From contig NC_084891.1 of NCBI RefSeq assembly GCF_958979055.1, positions 10,134,501-10,198,500 on the forward strand: a stretch of 64,000 nt of DNA. Reading direction: 5' to 3'. A program made the translations under genes and the position numbers. This DNA comes from Alnus glutinosa (Eukaryota; Streptophyta; Magnoliopsida; Fagales; Betulaceae). Below, one piece after another: positions 23,385 through 34,366 of this stretch. The notes under the pieces are model-generated. The model was given only the letters and a program-made list of their open reading frames with translations, was not told where the DNA came from and made no database searches. Every line of letters starts with the position of its first letter. Position 1 is the stretch's first letter.

Positions 23385-23483
23385 TACCCAACCAAAATGG
23401 TTAAAATTGGGGTAGCTATTGTGGGTCACTTTTTTGTGTTTTTTATCAAATTTTCCCTATATATAGGGAAGGGAACCATTATA

Positions 23484-23504
23484 GGGAATCTGCTACTAGT
23501 GCTC
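23484..23504 (-). repeat. right TIR of the PIF/Harbinger element
   Basis: Reads gagcactagtagcagattcc on the minus strand, followed on the plus strand by TTA (23505-23507). Confidence 0.93.
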
Positions 23505-23589
23505 TTATAAGATGAGAGGTTTGATGAATTGTTTTGCTTGATTTGTTTCATTCATCGATGGTTAATTTATACAAGCATTTTGACGTTTA

Positions 23590-23975
23590 GAGCACTAGCA
23601 GCAGATTCCCAACCATTTTCCCTATATTTAAGGAACAAAACTACTTTTCACTTCCCTATAAAAAAATACCCCACAATAGATTCCCTTACTTTTCCCTATA
23701 TCAATTAAATATTATTTTTTTACTCTTATTTTATTATTTTTCTCTCTTTCCTACTTTTTCTCTCTTCACTATATCAATTAATTATTCTTCTTTTATATTA
23801 AAATAATACATAGGGAATGAATAGTAGACATGTATACATTGGGAATCACTATTCATTCCCAACCCCCTCATCTAAATATAGGGCATTTGCTGTGGGAGGT
23901 TTTTTGATGTTTTTCATGAAATTTTCCCTAAATATAGGGAAGGGAACCAATATAGGGTAACTGCTACTAGTGCTC
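23590..23975. mobile_element. Tourist-like MITE derived from the neighbouring PIF/Harbinger family
   Basis: The 386-bp element starts gagcactagcagcagattcc and ends with the inverse of gagcactagtagcagttaccc. TTA lies at 23587-23589 and 23976-23978. Its left ~190 bases and right ~100 bases follow the ends of the 16449-23504 element closely, with scattered substitutions, while all genes are missing. It contains a 13-base-arm hairpin (gggaatgaatagt) at 23813-23860. The two elements share orientation. The transposase next door is the obvious candidate for having mobilised it. Confidence 0.92.
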
Positions 23976-23978
23976 TTA

Positions 23979-25921
23979 CAAAAGGGAAGATAACTATTCA
24001 ATATATAGATTGATGGTGATAGCCGTTGGTGTTCATTGGTTGCCTTTTGTAGATGAATTAGCCATTGATTTGATTTCCTTCCTGAGACAGTGCTAGCCGT
24101 TGTGTGTCTTGTATGGATTGTTGCCTTGTAGAGCTGTGGGTTTCTTTTGAGATTGTGAATGGTTCGTTAGCCGTCACGTGGAACTGATAAAAAATAAAAA
24201 ATAAATAAAAAAGGATCAATCATTTCTATTATGTTTTTATGACTATCTTTAACCGTAACATTTGGAGATTTGGAGAATGTTTGAGAATCACATTCCAACT
24301 CAACTCTTCTCTATTTTTTTTTTATAAAAAATAATAAAGAAAAACTTTCAGTCAAACATCATTTCAAATATAATATCTCTACTTCTTTATGTTATGATGC
24401 TTTAAATTTATTCTGATTATTTAAAGATTCTGAATTTAATTAGTAGTTATCTCTGTGTGAAAATGAAAAGTCTTTCGTGGCATGCTCTCTTGAAAGAATG
24501 TAAGATCCCTCAATCTTTTGTAACCCAATGTGCTGCATGCCATATGGAGCCATATGCTCCATAAAAAAGTATAGTAAAGATTATAAGTCCACATGAGGTG
24601 GAAATGTGAGTCAGTCACCCAAGTTCCCACTCATTGTCGACCTTTTATACCTTTGTATCTTTGAAGGATTTATTTTATTTTATTTTAACCAAGAAGTAAG
24701 ACGTGTCTAAAAAGTAGGGATATATTGCTTTTTGTCATTTTCAAAGAAGCTCCTCTTTGAATATATATGATACTTCTAGGCCTCTTGAGAAGTGTATTCA
24801 AATTTGGATGGAGTTTCTTCATCAAATAGTTTTATCCCTTTATCTTTCTTCCACTAGCTAGTAATCTATAATATTTGTTAGCTATCATAGACATATAAGA
24901 TATCTGGCGTCAAAGTCAGAAGGTATAAGATCATTGAGTTTATTCTGAAGCAATATCTTTTGCTACATTAATTGTTTCTGTCATTTGCCTTTCAATAATG
25001 GTAGGACTTTGATCTTCCCTTTGTCAGTAGGCGTATATTAATATTGGCATGTTATTGTTCTCGATCATTCTTAGTTGGCCCGGCAGACTTGTTTCTCATT
25101 TGCTTGGCAAATACAAGTGGCTGATTTTTAACCCATTTGTTGACATGACAGGCATGAATTGACAAACAGCACAATCAGTTCAATTTTTTTGACCCAATTG
25201 TTTCCTTCTTCTTCAAGTACTCCTGATTGATTGATTATCTATCAAAGGTGGCTGCTTGTCATCTTGATCATTCTTCCTCAACATGTTCTATGACCGTGCT
25301 CTTTATTTTATTTCATGCTTAAAACAATAAGTAAATTGATCGACATCAACACCTTTTCAATGGGGATTCAATTCATGACTAATGTTCTGTTATTTTTGTT
25401 TAGTATCCTTAATTATATTGTGAACTTGCTTTGTATATGATGTAGTACCTTAAATCAGTAGTTCATACTTCATAACCATCTAGGTGAGAAGACTAGATTT
25501 GATGACAAGCTACTCCTCCTTGTGGACATTGAGTTGCAAGAGTAATTAAGCTACATTTCTCTTTAAGAAACCTTCAAAAGGCAAGAGTATCAGCAAAGGA
25601 ATGGGAGATGGATAAATCTAGTCGATAAGTAATTGTTAATTTGGACGGAATATAATTGTAGGTATTCTCTTTTATTTTGCTCGATCCATGGTATCATTTT
25701 TTTCTTAATTAACTCCATCTTTTTCTCTGGTATTGCATAAAAAACAATTTAAAAAAGAGAAAGAAAGAAAGTAGATGCTACCGAGAAAGATGATGGGGGG
25801 AACCAAGCTGATGATGTTGCCGGGATAGTCTCTTCCAAGTTCCAAATTAAAAGCAGGCTTGCAATATGTGGGGCCAGAATTGGATGCTAGCTCGTTCCAA
25901 AAGATCTTGAAAGGACTTTAC
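23979..25921. other. intergenic region
   Basis: No gene, RNA gene or clear repeat boundary was recognised. AT-rich, with only short spurious open frames. Confidence 0.5.
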
Positions 25922-26358
25922 TTGAGGGTACTGTATTATCGGTCTATTTGATTTAAGAGAATTGAACTTTAAAATGTCTTAAATTATGGTATTTAACTTT
26001 CAAAACTTCTCAATAAAAATACTACGTTAGAATTTACTGTTAAATCCTGTCAAAATTTTCAAAATACTCCTCTTTATTTTAGGAAAAAGAAAAAAGAAAA
26101 AAAAAATTACTAGGATTTAAGTGTTAGTTAGAATTTAACAGAATTTGCAAAAATACCCATGTTTGAATCTTTGAAACTTTTTATAAAATTATTTTAAAAA
26201 ATAAATACAGGAGTATTTTAAAAATTTTGACAGAATTTAACGGCAAATCCTAACATAGTATCTGTTATTAAGACGTTTTGAAAATTGAATACCCTAGTTT
26301 GAGACATTTTGAAGTTCAGTACCCTTAAGTAAATAAGCCGATAGTTCGATACCCTTAA
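25922..26358. mobile_element. foldback MITE with long inverted arms
   Basis: Two arms of about 180 bases are inverted copies of each other. The left begins ttgagggtactgtattatcg and the right ends with the inverse of ttaagggtatcgaactatcg. Both contain tgtcaaaattttNaaaatac. The arms flank a short A-rich centre. Older relatives lie at 1001-2090 and 2590-2990. No clean target-site duplication was found, so the superfamily is open. Confidence 0.65.
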
Positions 26359-27138
26359 ATGAAGTTCTCCCAAAGATCTTTCAACTTATTCAAGATTACC
26401 TTGTAGGACTAAATTCTCTTCGAATTAGGATCATCTATAATTATTTGTTTGAATTTTGAAAAAATTGGACAAGCAATGGTAAGAGACTACCTATGCCACT
26501 TACTTGATCCGATAAATGGTTAAACATTCTAATTTTTATTTAGCAGATGAATTTTTTAAATAGTCTTCCACAATTATTATTTAAATTTTTTTAAATTCAT
26601 ACAAATAATTATAAAGCATACAATCCGTTCTCTGGTTGTTTTGTTGTACAAAACTTTTCTCAAAGGGTTGATTGAACTGATTGAACTGCCTGTTTTTCAC
26701 GCGGTCGACAAAAAGTTTGTCTCAAAGATTCTGCTCATATTTCGTGATCCCAACGCCCGAGGCAGATGCCATTTATCCTGGGCTTTGTCATAAAAGAATC
26801 CAGCTTCTCGCGGCTTTGGCTGTAATGGGCTGGGCTGAATCTCATCATATGGATTCGGTGTGTGGTGTAAGAAGAAAGTAATATTATTTAGAAAAATATT
26901 ATATGAATGTTGTATAATTTGATAATATAACAATAAAAATTAGTCATTTAATCAGTATTTATAAAAATAAAACATTTAATGGCTGATTTGATTGTTACGT
27001 TATTCTAATTATATAGTAGTAGTCTATTAAATTGCATTAACCTAAGAAGAAACTGGTAACGTTAGATGTTGTTAATTCTCCCTCCCATATAAATTTCCTC
27101 AAAATCTTGTCATATGTTTCTTGAGTATGTTAAAGACA

Positions 27139-27178
<40 letters not shown>

Positions 27179-27186
27179 AATACTAT

Positions 27187-27217
<31 letters not shown>

Positions 27218-27307
27218 GCTTACTCTTACATGCTAAGAAACATATATCACTTTAAGAGATTGGATTGAAGAAATTTCCTTCAATCCAATTTATAGAAAAT
27301 TTTTGTC
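26359..27307. other. intergenic region with poly-T and (TA)n tracts
   Basis: No gene is recognised. A 34-base T run (27141-27174) is followed by a (TA)n tract (27190-27217). Confidence 0.5.
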
Positions 27308-27315
27308 ATTCTCTC

Positions 27316-27500
27316 TAGGAGTGACAATTTGTATTCGCATGGCACGTTGGATTATGTTGAGGAATAAGTATAAGACTATATAGATCAATCCTAACTCGAC
27401 CCATTTAATTAAACGGGTCAAACTTCTCAACCATAATCCGTTAATTTTATATCGAACTCATGTTAAATTTACAGATCGCATAAAAAATTTGACAACCTTA
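27316..27500. mobile_element. 185-bp hAT-type MITE
   Basis: Starts taggagtgacaattt and ends with the inverse of taaggttgtcaaatt. The flanks attctctc (27308-27315) and attctccc (27501-27508) match at seven of eight bases, as expected for hAT. Its internal phrase actcgacccatttaattaaa is shared with the MITE at 6771-7178, suggesting one family. Confidence 0.65.
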
Positions 27501-27508
27501 ATTCTCCC

Positions 27509-28586
27509 CTCAAATTATAAGCCAATGCTTTGCTGATCCAAACAAAAGGATGTTGATTGTTTGTGGCCACAATGGAACTCTCAAAGTATGCTTTTGATTA
27601 GATAGTGGGTTGGTGGTAACTTCCCCATGTGATCAATCTTTTTATCATTAGTAAATGATATACTTTTTGATGGTGGTTGTATCGTGGGCCTTGGTAACTA
27701 ATTCACCGTAGAAAAGTTAGGTATTATGCTGTCTTAAGTAATTGAAAGTTTGGGAATACGCAAAGCTTATTACTTTTCTTTTAAAAAAGCTGTATACTTT
27801 AAAACTGAAAGGAAAGCGGGCATGAACAATATAAATCCAAAGCATCTGAGCAACTTCTTTAGGGGGGGTCGGTGGCTGTCCAAATCAACATACATTGCTT
27901 TTTTCATATTTTGCCCCTCAAAGATATAATTATTGGCATAATTATTTATTTATTTATTCAAAAAAAAAAAAAAAAAAAACACAAAACCAAACCTCAATCT
28001 ATTTACATGATTTTGTAATTTTTTATTTAATTAAAAAAAAAAGTCAATGATTTTACGTCAATAGTGCTTTCTTTGTCCACTTGTCCGTATTTCCAATTTC
28101 CCTTCTCCTGAAGAAATCCACATCCTTTTAGCATACTCAAATGCTGCTAATTGCTTTTTTGCTTTTACCAAATAAAGCTTTGCATCACTTTGTTTTTTTT
28201 TTTTTTTTTTTTTGAAGAGAATGTCATTAATCCATTCAAGGGGTGCTTTGCATCACTTTGTTGGTTTGGCTTTTGCTTTTCTGATGGCTGCCATGACTTT
28301 GTTTGAGACTTTTCATTATTAATTTTGTTTATTATTATATTTATCTGTTGATGCCACGTATACAGACTTTAAAGCCAACTCAAATTCTGTCATTTCAATA
28401 ATTTTTTTTTTTCATAAATACATCAATAAAAAAATTACAACATGGGACAACAAAAGGCTAAGCAACTTAACAAAAAAACCACAAAATAACCTTATCAATG
28501 CAAGTAAATATATAATAAAAAGGTATTGCATCAAATAAATGTTGCGTCATTGTAAATTCTTGGCACGAATACTAAGAAAATTGAGT

Positions 28587-28668
<82 letters not shown>

Positions 28669-29807
28669 TAGCTTTTAAAATTATTATTTGATCAAAATCA
28701 ACATTTGATTAATCACACACTCAGTGGTGATTTTACCACCTCATTTTTTGAGGGACACTTGATAGGCACTTAATGTACGTGTAGAATTACTAAAAAAAAA
28801 TTGGCCGCCAATTAATGTGGTTTGACAAAGCGCACTAGGAATGGCACAACCAAGAGGTACAAAAAGAGCTACAAACCTCGAAAGGTTCAATAACCCATAT
28901 CGTAACCCAGCAAAAAAACAACTGCGCACAATCAAAGGGGAACCATCATAACAGAGAAAACACTGATGAATGTCAAATTATAGCCAACATAGGAAAACAA
29001 CAAGAGATATAGAAATTTAATAACAACAATACTATAACAAAAGACCCCCTCCAAAAAAAAAAAAAACAAAAAACAAAAAAAAAAACACAGCAAGACCAGC
29101 ACCAAGACTGATGTCTTTGATCCCACACGCTAACGCATAGAGGCCATGCTCCGGTGTGTGTGGTCACGCTCCGACTCAAAATGACCACATGAAAGAAGAC
29201 TATCATAGGAGACCTGTAGCAGTAGTGAAAGACGGCAGATGAGTCGACATAAGACCACACGCGTAGCGGGGGACTGTCCACGTGTTGGCGGGTGAATGAC
29301 ACGTGCTAGTGAGTAAGATTTACTAGTGGGCGCATATGGGCCACACATAGGCGGGTGTTGTTCAGATGGAGAAGGGGCTGGTGGAAAATGGAAGTTTTGA
29401 AGCCGATGAGCAAAGTGGAGTGGCTCGTCTGAGGGTGAAACTTCCTAAAGTTGACATATTTGAATTTGAAAAACCCAAATCCAAAAAGTTCAAAGAAGTG
29501 GTGGATTTGCCAATGAAAATGGCTGGAGGCAGAATCCAAGAGATTGGCAGTGGAAGAGGGGCCGTCAGAACTGTTGTATAGAGATAGATTGCCGAAGGCG
29601 ATGGATAAAACCTCAAAAAAAGCAAATAGAGCCTCCAAAGAGGCAGTTTGGGCCTCAGTAGAGGCGAGAAAGGGAGGAGAGAGGAGGAGGAGGGGAGTAA
29701 AGGGGAAAGGGGAGGAGGAGGGAATGGGTTTCAATTCATCCTCGACAGCCAAAGGAAATTATTTAGTTCTCTTCAGGAGAGAGAACAGAGTGTTTGCTCT
29801 ATTTTAA
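27509..29807. other. intergenic region with microsatellites and unassigned ORFs
   Basis: No recognised gene. A compound (TC)n(AT)n microsatellite occupies about 28590-28665. From about 29100 to 29805 the base composition rises and overlapping open frames appear on both strands (for example + 29366-29581 and + 29544-29807, rich in Lys, Arg and Glu). I find no family features and no codon signal that prefers one frame. This could be an unidentified repeat or gene remnant. Confidence 0.4.
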
Positions 29808-29816
29808 TAAATTTTA

Positions 29817-30374
29817 TGGTTAAATAGCCTAGAGGTACATGTGGTTAAGCCCTAAATCCAATGGCTGCCTCGGTTTTAAAAAGTGTAACAGGCAGTACCT
29901 CTCTTTAATAGATATTCCCAGTTGGTACATCCGTTAGATCATCTATTTTTTTAACAAACCTCCATGTCACTTACCTTAGAATGCTGACACTTGTCCCGGT
30001 TGTCACGTGACCACATATCACAGATGATACTTATGCTTTCAATGCCACATAGGATGAGAAAATAATAACAAAATACTTCAGTTTTTTTTTAAATTTTATT
30101 TCTTTACAAAAAAAAAAAAAAAAAAAAATAACTAAAATATGTGGCCCCATTTCAGTCATGGGGGCAGCCGGCCTCCCCCATTTTGGCCAAGGGGTGGCTC
30201 GAGCCATCCCCTATGGCCAACTTGGAGTTGGCTAAAACACCCCCAAGGCCAAAATTTAACCACCCCCAAGTGTCTTGGGTGTAGTTTGGCCACCCCCGTT
30301 TGGCCTTGGGTTGGCTTCGATCACCGTAAATCTATCGGTGTGGGGGTGGCTGAAATGGCCACAAAAGAGAAAAA

Positions 30375-30419
<45 letters not shown>

Positions 30420-30804
30420 TGGCCCTTGTGGGTAGCCGAACCACCCCCATGGCCTAGGCCATGGGGGCAGTTGGCCTCCACCATATTTTTGTTCAAAAAT
30501 AAAATTTCGTTTTTTTAAAAAAAAAGAAAGAAAAGAATTGTGGTATTTTTTATTATTTTTCTAACCCTATGTGGCATTGAAATCAAAAATATCATTTGTG
30601 ATACGTGGTCACGTGGCAATCGGAACATGTGTCAGCATTCTAAGGTAGGTGACATGGAGGTCTTTTGAAAAAAATGGATGAAGGATTAACGGAAGTACCA
30701 ACTAAGAATATCCACTAAAGAAATGTAATACCTGTGACACTTTTTGAAATCGATGCATAATTGAATTTATGGCCTAACACAGATACCTCTAAGCTATTTA
30801 ACCC
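29817..30804. mobile_element. MULE-type MITE with 9-bp target-site duplication
   Basis: Long inverted arms of about 250 bases: the left starts tggttaaatagcctagaggt, the right ends with the inverse of gggttaaatagcttagaggt. They carry matching phrases such as ctccatgtcacttaccttag and its inverse. The flanks are a perfect nine-base taaatttta at 29808-29816 and 30805-30813, the hallmark of Mutator-like elements. The centre has repeated ggccacccccaagt / gggggtggc blocks and an (AT)n tract (about 30377-30415). No transposase. Confidence 0.82.
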
Positions 30805-30813
30805 TAAATTTTA

Positions 30814-31403
30814 AGCTCCATTTAAAACGTTTAGATCATTTTCCCTTCAAAAAATAGCCGGCTAGACCGATAAAATCCTAGCTATCTACTAGAGGATAGG
30901 AAAAAAAGAAAAAAGAAAAAAAGAGAGTGGATTGTTATGTGGGATTAAACTTAGGTGCTGTAAAAAAGACTACAGCATATGTGCTACAGTTTTTTCAATG
31001 GTCAAAATCTAATTTTAAGTGTTTTATAAAAAAATAAAAATAAAAAAGAGAGAAAAAATGATGTTAAATTTTACTCATTGAAAAAATTAGAGCACCTATA
31101 CTATAATGTTTTTTTTACAGCACCTAAGCCAAATCCAGTTACATGAGCCTCCATGGAATAGGCATGCCAAAATGTTGCTAAACCTTTATTAAAAGAAAAA
31201 GATAGAGGTATTATTCATTACTCACTTTTTTCTTTTTATTTTTTTATTTTTTTTAAGCTACTGCTCATTCATCCATTATTCACCTATAGACTCAAGTATG
31301 TATCTAAGACATGGTACATCAAATTCCCTTAACCATTCTCCCCCCCAAAAAAAAAAAAATTGAAAAAAAAAATGTCAGTTTGAATTGCCTATTAGATGTT
31401 ACT
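30814..31403. other. intergenic region
   Basis: AT-rich with A and T runs; no gene recognised. A gtgctacagtttttt phrase and its approximate inverse (30957-31127) hint at another small foldback sequence without resolved ends. Confidence 0.4.
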
Positions 31404-31406
31404 AAT

Positions 31407-32453
31407 GCTTCGTTTGTTTCGATGTAAAATGATTTTAGGGAAGTCATTTTTCTGAAAAATATTTTTCGCCGAAATATTTTTCGGTGTTTGGTACGTACGG
31501 AAAATCACAAATATTTTTTATATTTTTATTCAATCATATTAACTTATAAAAATCAATTTTTATTCAAAACATATAAATATTAATGTAAAATAATATAAAA
31601 ATCACCAGAGACGAGATTCCGCCATTAACCGACAGGATTCCGGCTACTTTTACTAGATTCTGGCTACTATAGCTAGAATCTAAGATAAAGGCCAGAATCT
31701 GGACAGTCTCGTCAGAATTTGGGTTGACCGGATTCTGGCGAAAGTGGTCGGATTCCGGCAAAAATACCGGATTCCTAGCAAAACTGCCGGACTTCGACAT
31801 ACTGGCTGGAAACTGCTAGAACCATTGGAAAATGGCTAGTAGGCTGGAATCTGGCCCAGAATGGTTGGACTCCGGCATACTAGCCGAAAACTGCTAGAAC
31901 CGCTGAAATTCGGCTAGTAGGCCGGAATCCGGCCGTCCTAGCCAAATCCTGGCTAGTCGGCAGGGATCCGGCTGTTCTGGCTGGGATTTTCTAGCCAGAT
32001 CCGGCCGGTCGGCCGTTCTGGCTGGGATATTCTAGCCGCCGGGAGGAATCCGGCCGTTCTAGCCAAATTTCGGTCAGGTGGCCGGAAATACGATCAATTT
32101 GGTCGTCGGAATCTGGGCCGATCGGATCCCAGCAAAGATTGTCGAATTCTGTTGCCGGATTCTGGTGACATTGACATGAGGTTATTGGATTTCGGTACCG
32201 GCAAGATTTCGGTGATGGTCGCCTGCTTTAATATGAAGGTCGACTATGTCGTTTAAAAAGGGTCGAATGCGTCTGGCGTCTTCGGAAAATGATTTACACT
32301 TTTAAAAATCGTAAATCATTTTTCAAAATTTACAAAGTATTTTTGGTCAAACATAAATCATTTTCCGGTTGACTATTATTTTTGTCTCTACCAAACACCG
32401 AAAAATGCCGAAATTATTTTCCAGAAATCATTTTACGCCGAAACAAACGGAGC
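31407..32453. mobile_element. TIR element with GC-rich CCGG-motif interior
   Basis: Begins gcttcgtttgtttcgatgta and ends with the inverse of gctccgtttgtttcggcgta. The inverted similarity extends over roughly 100 bases on each side (aaaatgattt, tttttcggtgtttggta). The interior (about 31605-32240) is a degenerate array of ccggaatccggcc / ggctagtNggc / tagccaNatccggc motifs unlike the AT-rich arms. A second copy contributes the block at 1-186. No convincing target-site duplication. Confidence 0.6.
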
Positions 32454-32455
32454 AT

Positions 32456-33173
32456 AATATTCCTCCGGACATACATATTGTATAGAATTAATTTGATGTT
32501 TGGAAATTTGAATTCTGCGAATCTAATAAAATTAAAGTTTGAAAATGATTAAAAATTCGATAGGTATTTTAAAAATATAAAATTCTCGTATTTGGATATA
32601 ATTTCTTGCTCTCATGTAGGAATTATTTATACTTCGCACAATATTATTGTTGTTTTCCTTTCCAATTGTATGAAGTTGTTTGAGACAAAAGTAATTAAAA
32701 ATTAAACTGAAAAATGACATCGAAAAAAAATTGAATATAAATCATGGTTTTCTTTGATGTCTCCTTCTACAAATTTACTTCGGTGGGTCCAATTATTGGC
32801 GTGAAAAGGTTAAAATTGAGTCACCATAAAAAAGATGGGTCAACATCACAAATAAAATTAGGAGAATGTTATTTTCGCTCCACCACCACAACAACATGTA
32901 TACAACATCCTTGCATTGCACGAAGATGAAGGTGGTCCATAACAACTCTTAAGTCTTACCTCACCATCAAAGGACATTTTCGTAACACGTCAAAGTCTTT
33001 TTTTTTTTTTTTTGTTAGTCTGCCTTTTTAAGTTTTTAACTTCATGTGCCGTCCTGCTTTCCTTCGCACTTCACCTCTCCCTCTCCTATTTATTGCTTCT
33101 ACTCATTCTATTACTTCCCCCCCTTCCCCCTCCCTCCCTCTCTCTCTCTCTCCCACCTGTGGTAGTAGAACTA
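32456..33173. other. upstream region of the bZIP gene
   Basis: AT-rich to about 32990, then a pyrimidine-rich stretch (33040-33165, ccctccctctctctctctc) that is probably the 5' leader. TATTTAT at 33087-33093 is a weak TATA candidate 81 bases before the ATG. No gene in the rest. Confidence 0.45.
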
Positions 33174-34323
33174 ATGGAGCAGAAACCGGTAGACCATCTC
33201 CCGCCGTTCTCCGGAGTTGGCATGAAGAATAGCGCGTCGGAGTTGGCTATCGAGGAGTTCATAAAGAGGGCGATGAGCGGTCCCGAGATGATCGGCACCG
33301 AAGCCCGGGACGGCGACGTCAAGGATGAGAAAACCGCCGAGATTCGGTATCAGCGAGACAGAGATTCTTCCGCCGATGAGTTCGATGGCTTTTTCAGTGA
33401 TTTGTCCTTCAGTGATCTCAGCAGCCTCGCTTTCAAAAATCGGGTTCGTCTCCCTCTCTCTCTCTCTCTCTCTCACTCTCGTCTGTCTGCCTGTTATTGG
33501 GCGCAAACGTTGCTGCTGGGCCACAGTGACGTTGCAAAGCCATAGCATGGCGTCCCGCAAAACTTCGATTTAGGGAAACAATTAGTTACGAAATGATTGT
33601 TCCATGCTAGCTAGCTAAGCTAGCGTCCAAACATATTTCCCTTCTGATTATTTGACGAACAAAACCAATCGATCTTTCGTACCATGATAATTAGGTAAAT
33701 AAGAACAAAAGATAAGTATTAATTTGTGAAAGGATGTTATGTTAAGTATTTAATTTGTAGAAACTAGAATTATGAAACGATCTAAGTACCTTTTTCCTTG
33801 CATATTAGGAGGCGTGTCGGTGGAAAAAGAAAACAATGAAAATGAAAATGAAAAATATATGATGGAGTTGTTCGTGATGCACTAATAATTTGGTAGTACT
33901 GAAAAGTAGCTTCTATTGCTAATTTATTTGCGTTTGGTGGAGCAATTGACAAAAGCCATAGTTAACAAGAGTCTGTCGCTTTTGTCAACTTGGCCAATCG
34001 CTTTCAAAAAAGCATGCTGAGGTTAAATGTTCATTACAAGTTTGTAATATTATTAATTGGGGAGGCATATCCAAGGAATATGTTTTTTGTCCATTCCTAC
34101 ATGGTTAATTAATAATTATATCGTGTAGTTTAATTAGTGGATTTTTTTTTTTTTTTTTCTTTTCTTTTCTTTTTTCATTCAAGTTCCTGATAGCAGGCGC
34201 TTGTAGTCATTTTAGACCCCTTTGTTTGTCTTGGAGATATTATTTTAAAATGTTTTCTGAGAACAACAACACAATTTACAACATCGTACGTGTTGTCAAT
34301 GCTTTTGTTTTTCTTACGATGAA

Positions 34324-34366
<43 letters not shown>

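Larger units (their letters stand above)
16449..23504. mobile_element. complete PIF/Harbinger transposon with captured DRP1A fragment
   Basis: The 7056-bp element has near-perfect terminal inverted repeats (gagcactagYagcagattcc at both ends) and the superfamily-typical TTA duplication (16446-16448 and 23505-23507). Order inside: a left subterminal A/T-rich region (to about 16640), a non-coding 5' region, an intact transposase gene (+, 17358-18650), a 29-bp tandem repeat, a captured dynamin-related fragment (+, 19122-19944), repeats, ORF1 (-, 21562-20560), a non-coding ORF1 5' region (21563-23346), and a perfect 38-bp hairpin before the right end. Transposase and ORF1 converge. This is autonomous in architecture but with one frameshift in ORF1. 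A MITE with the same ends lies 79 bp further right. Confidence 0.93.
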
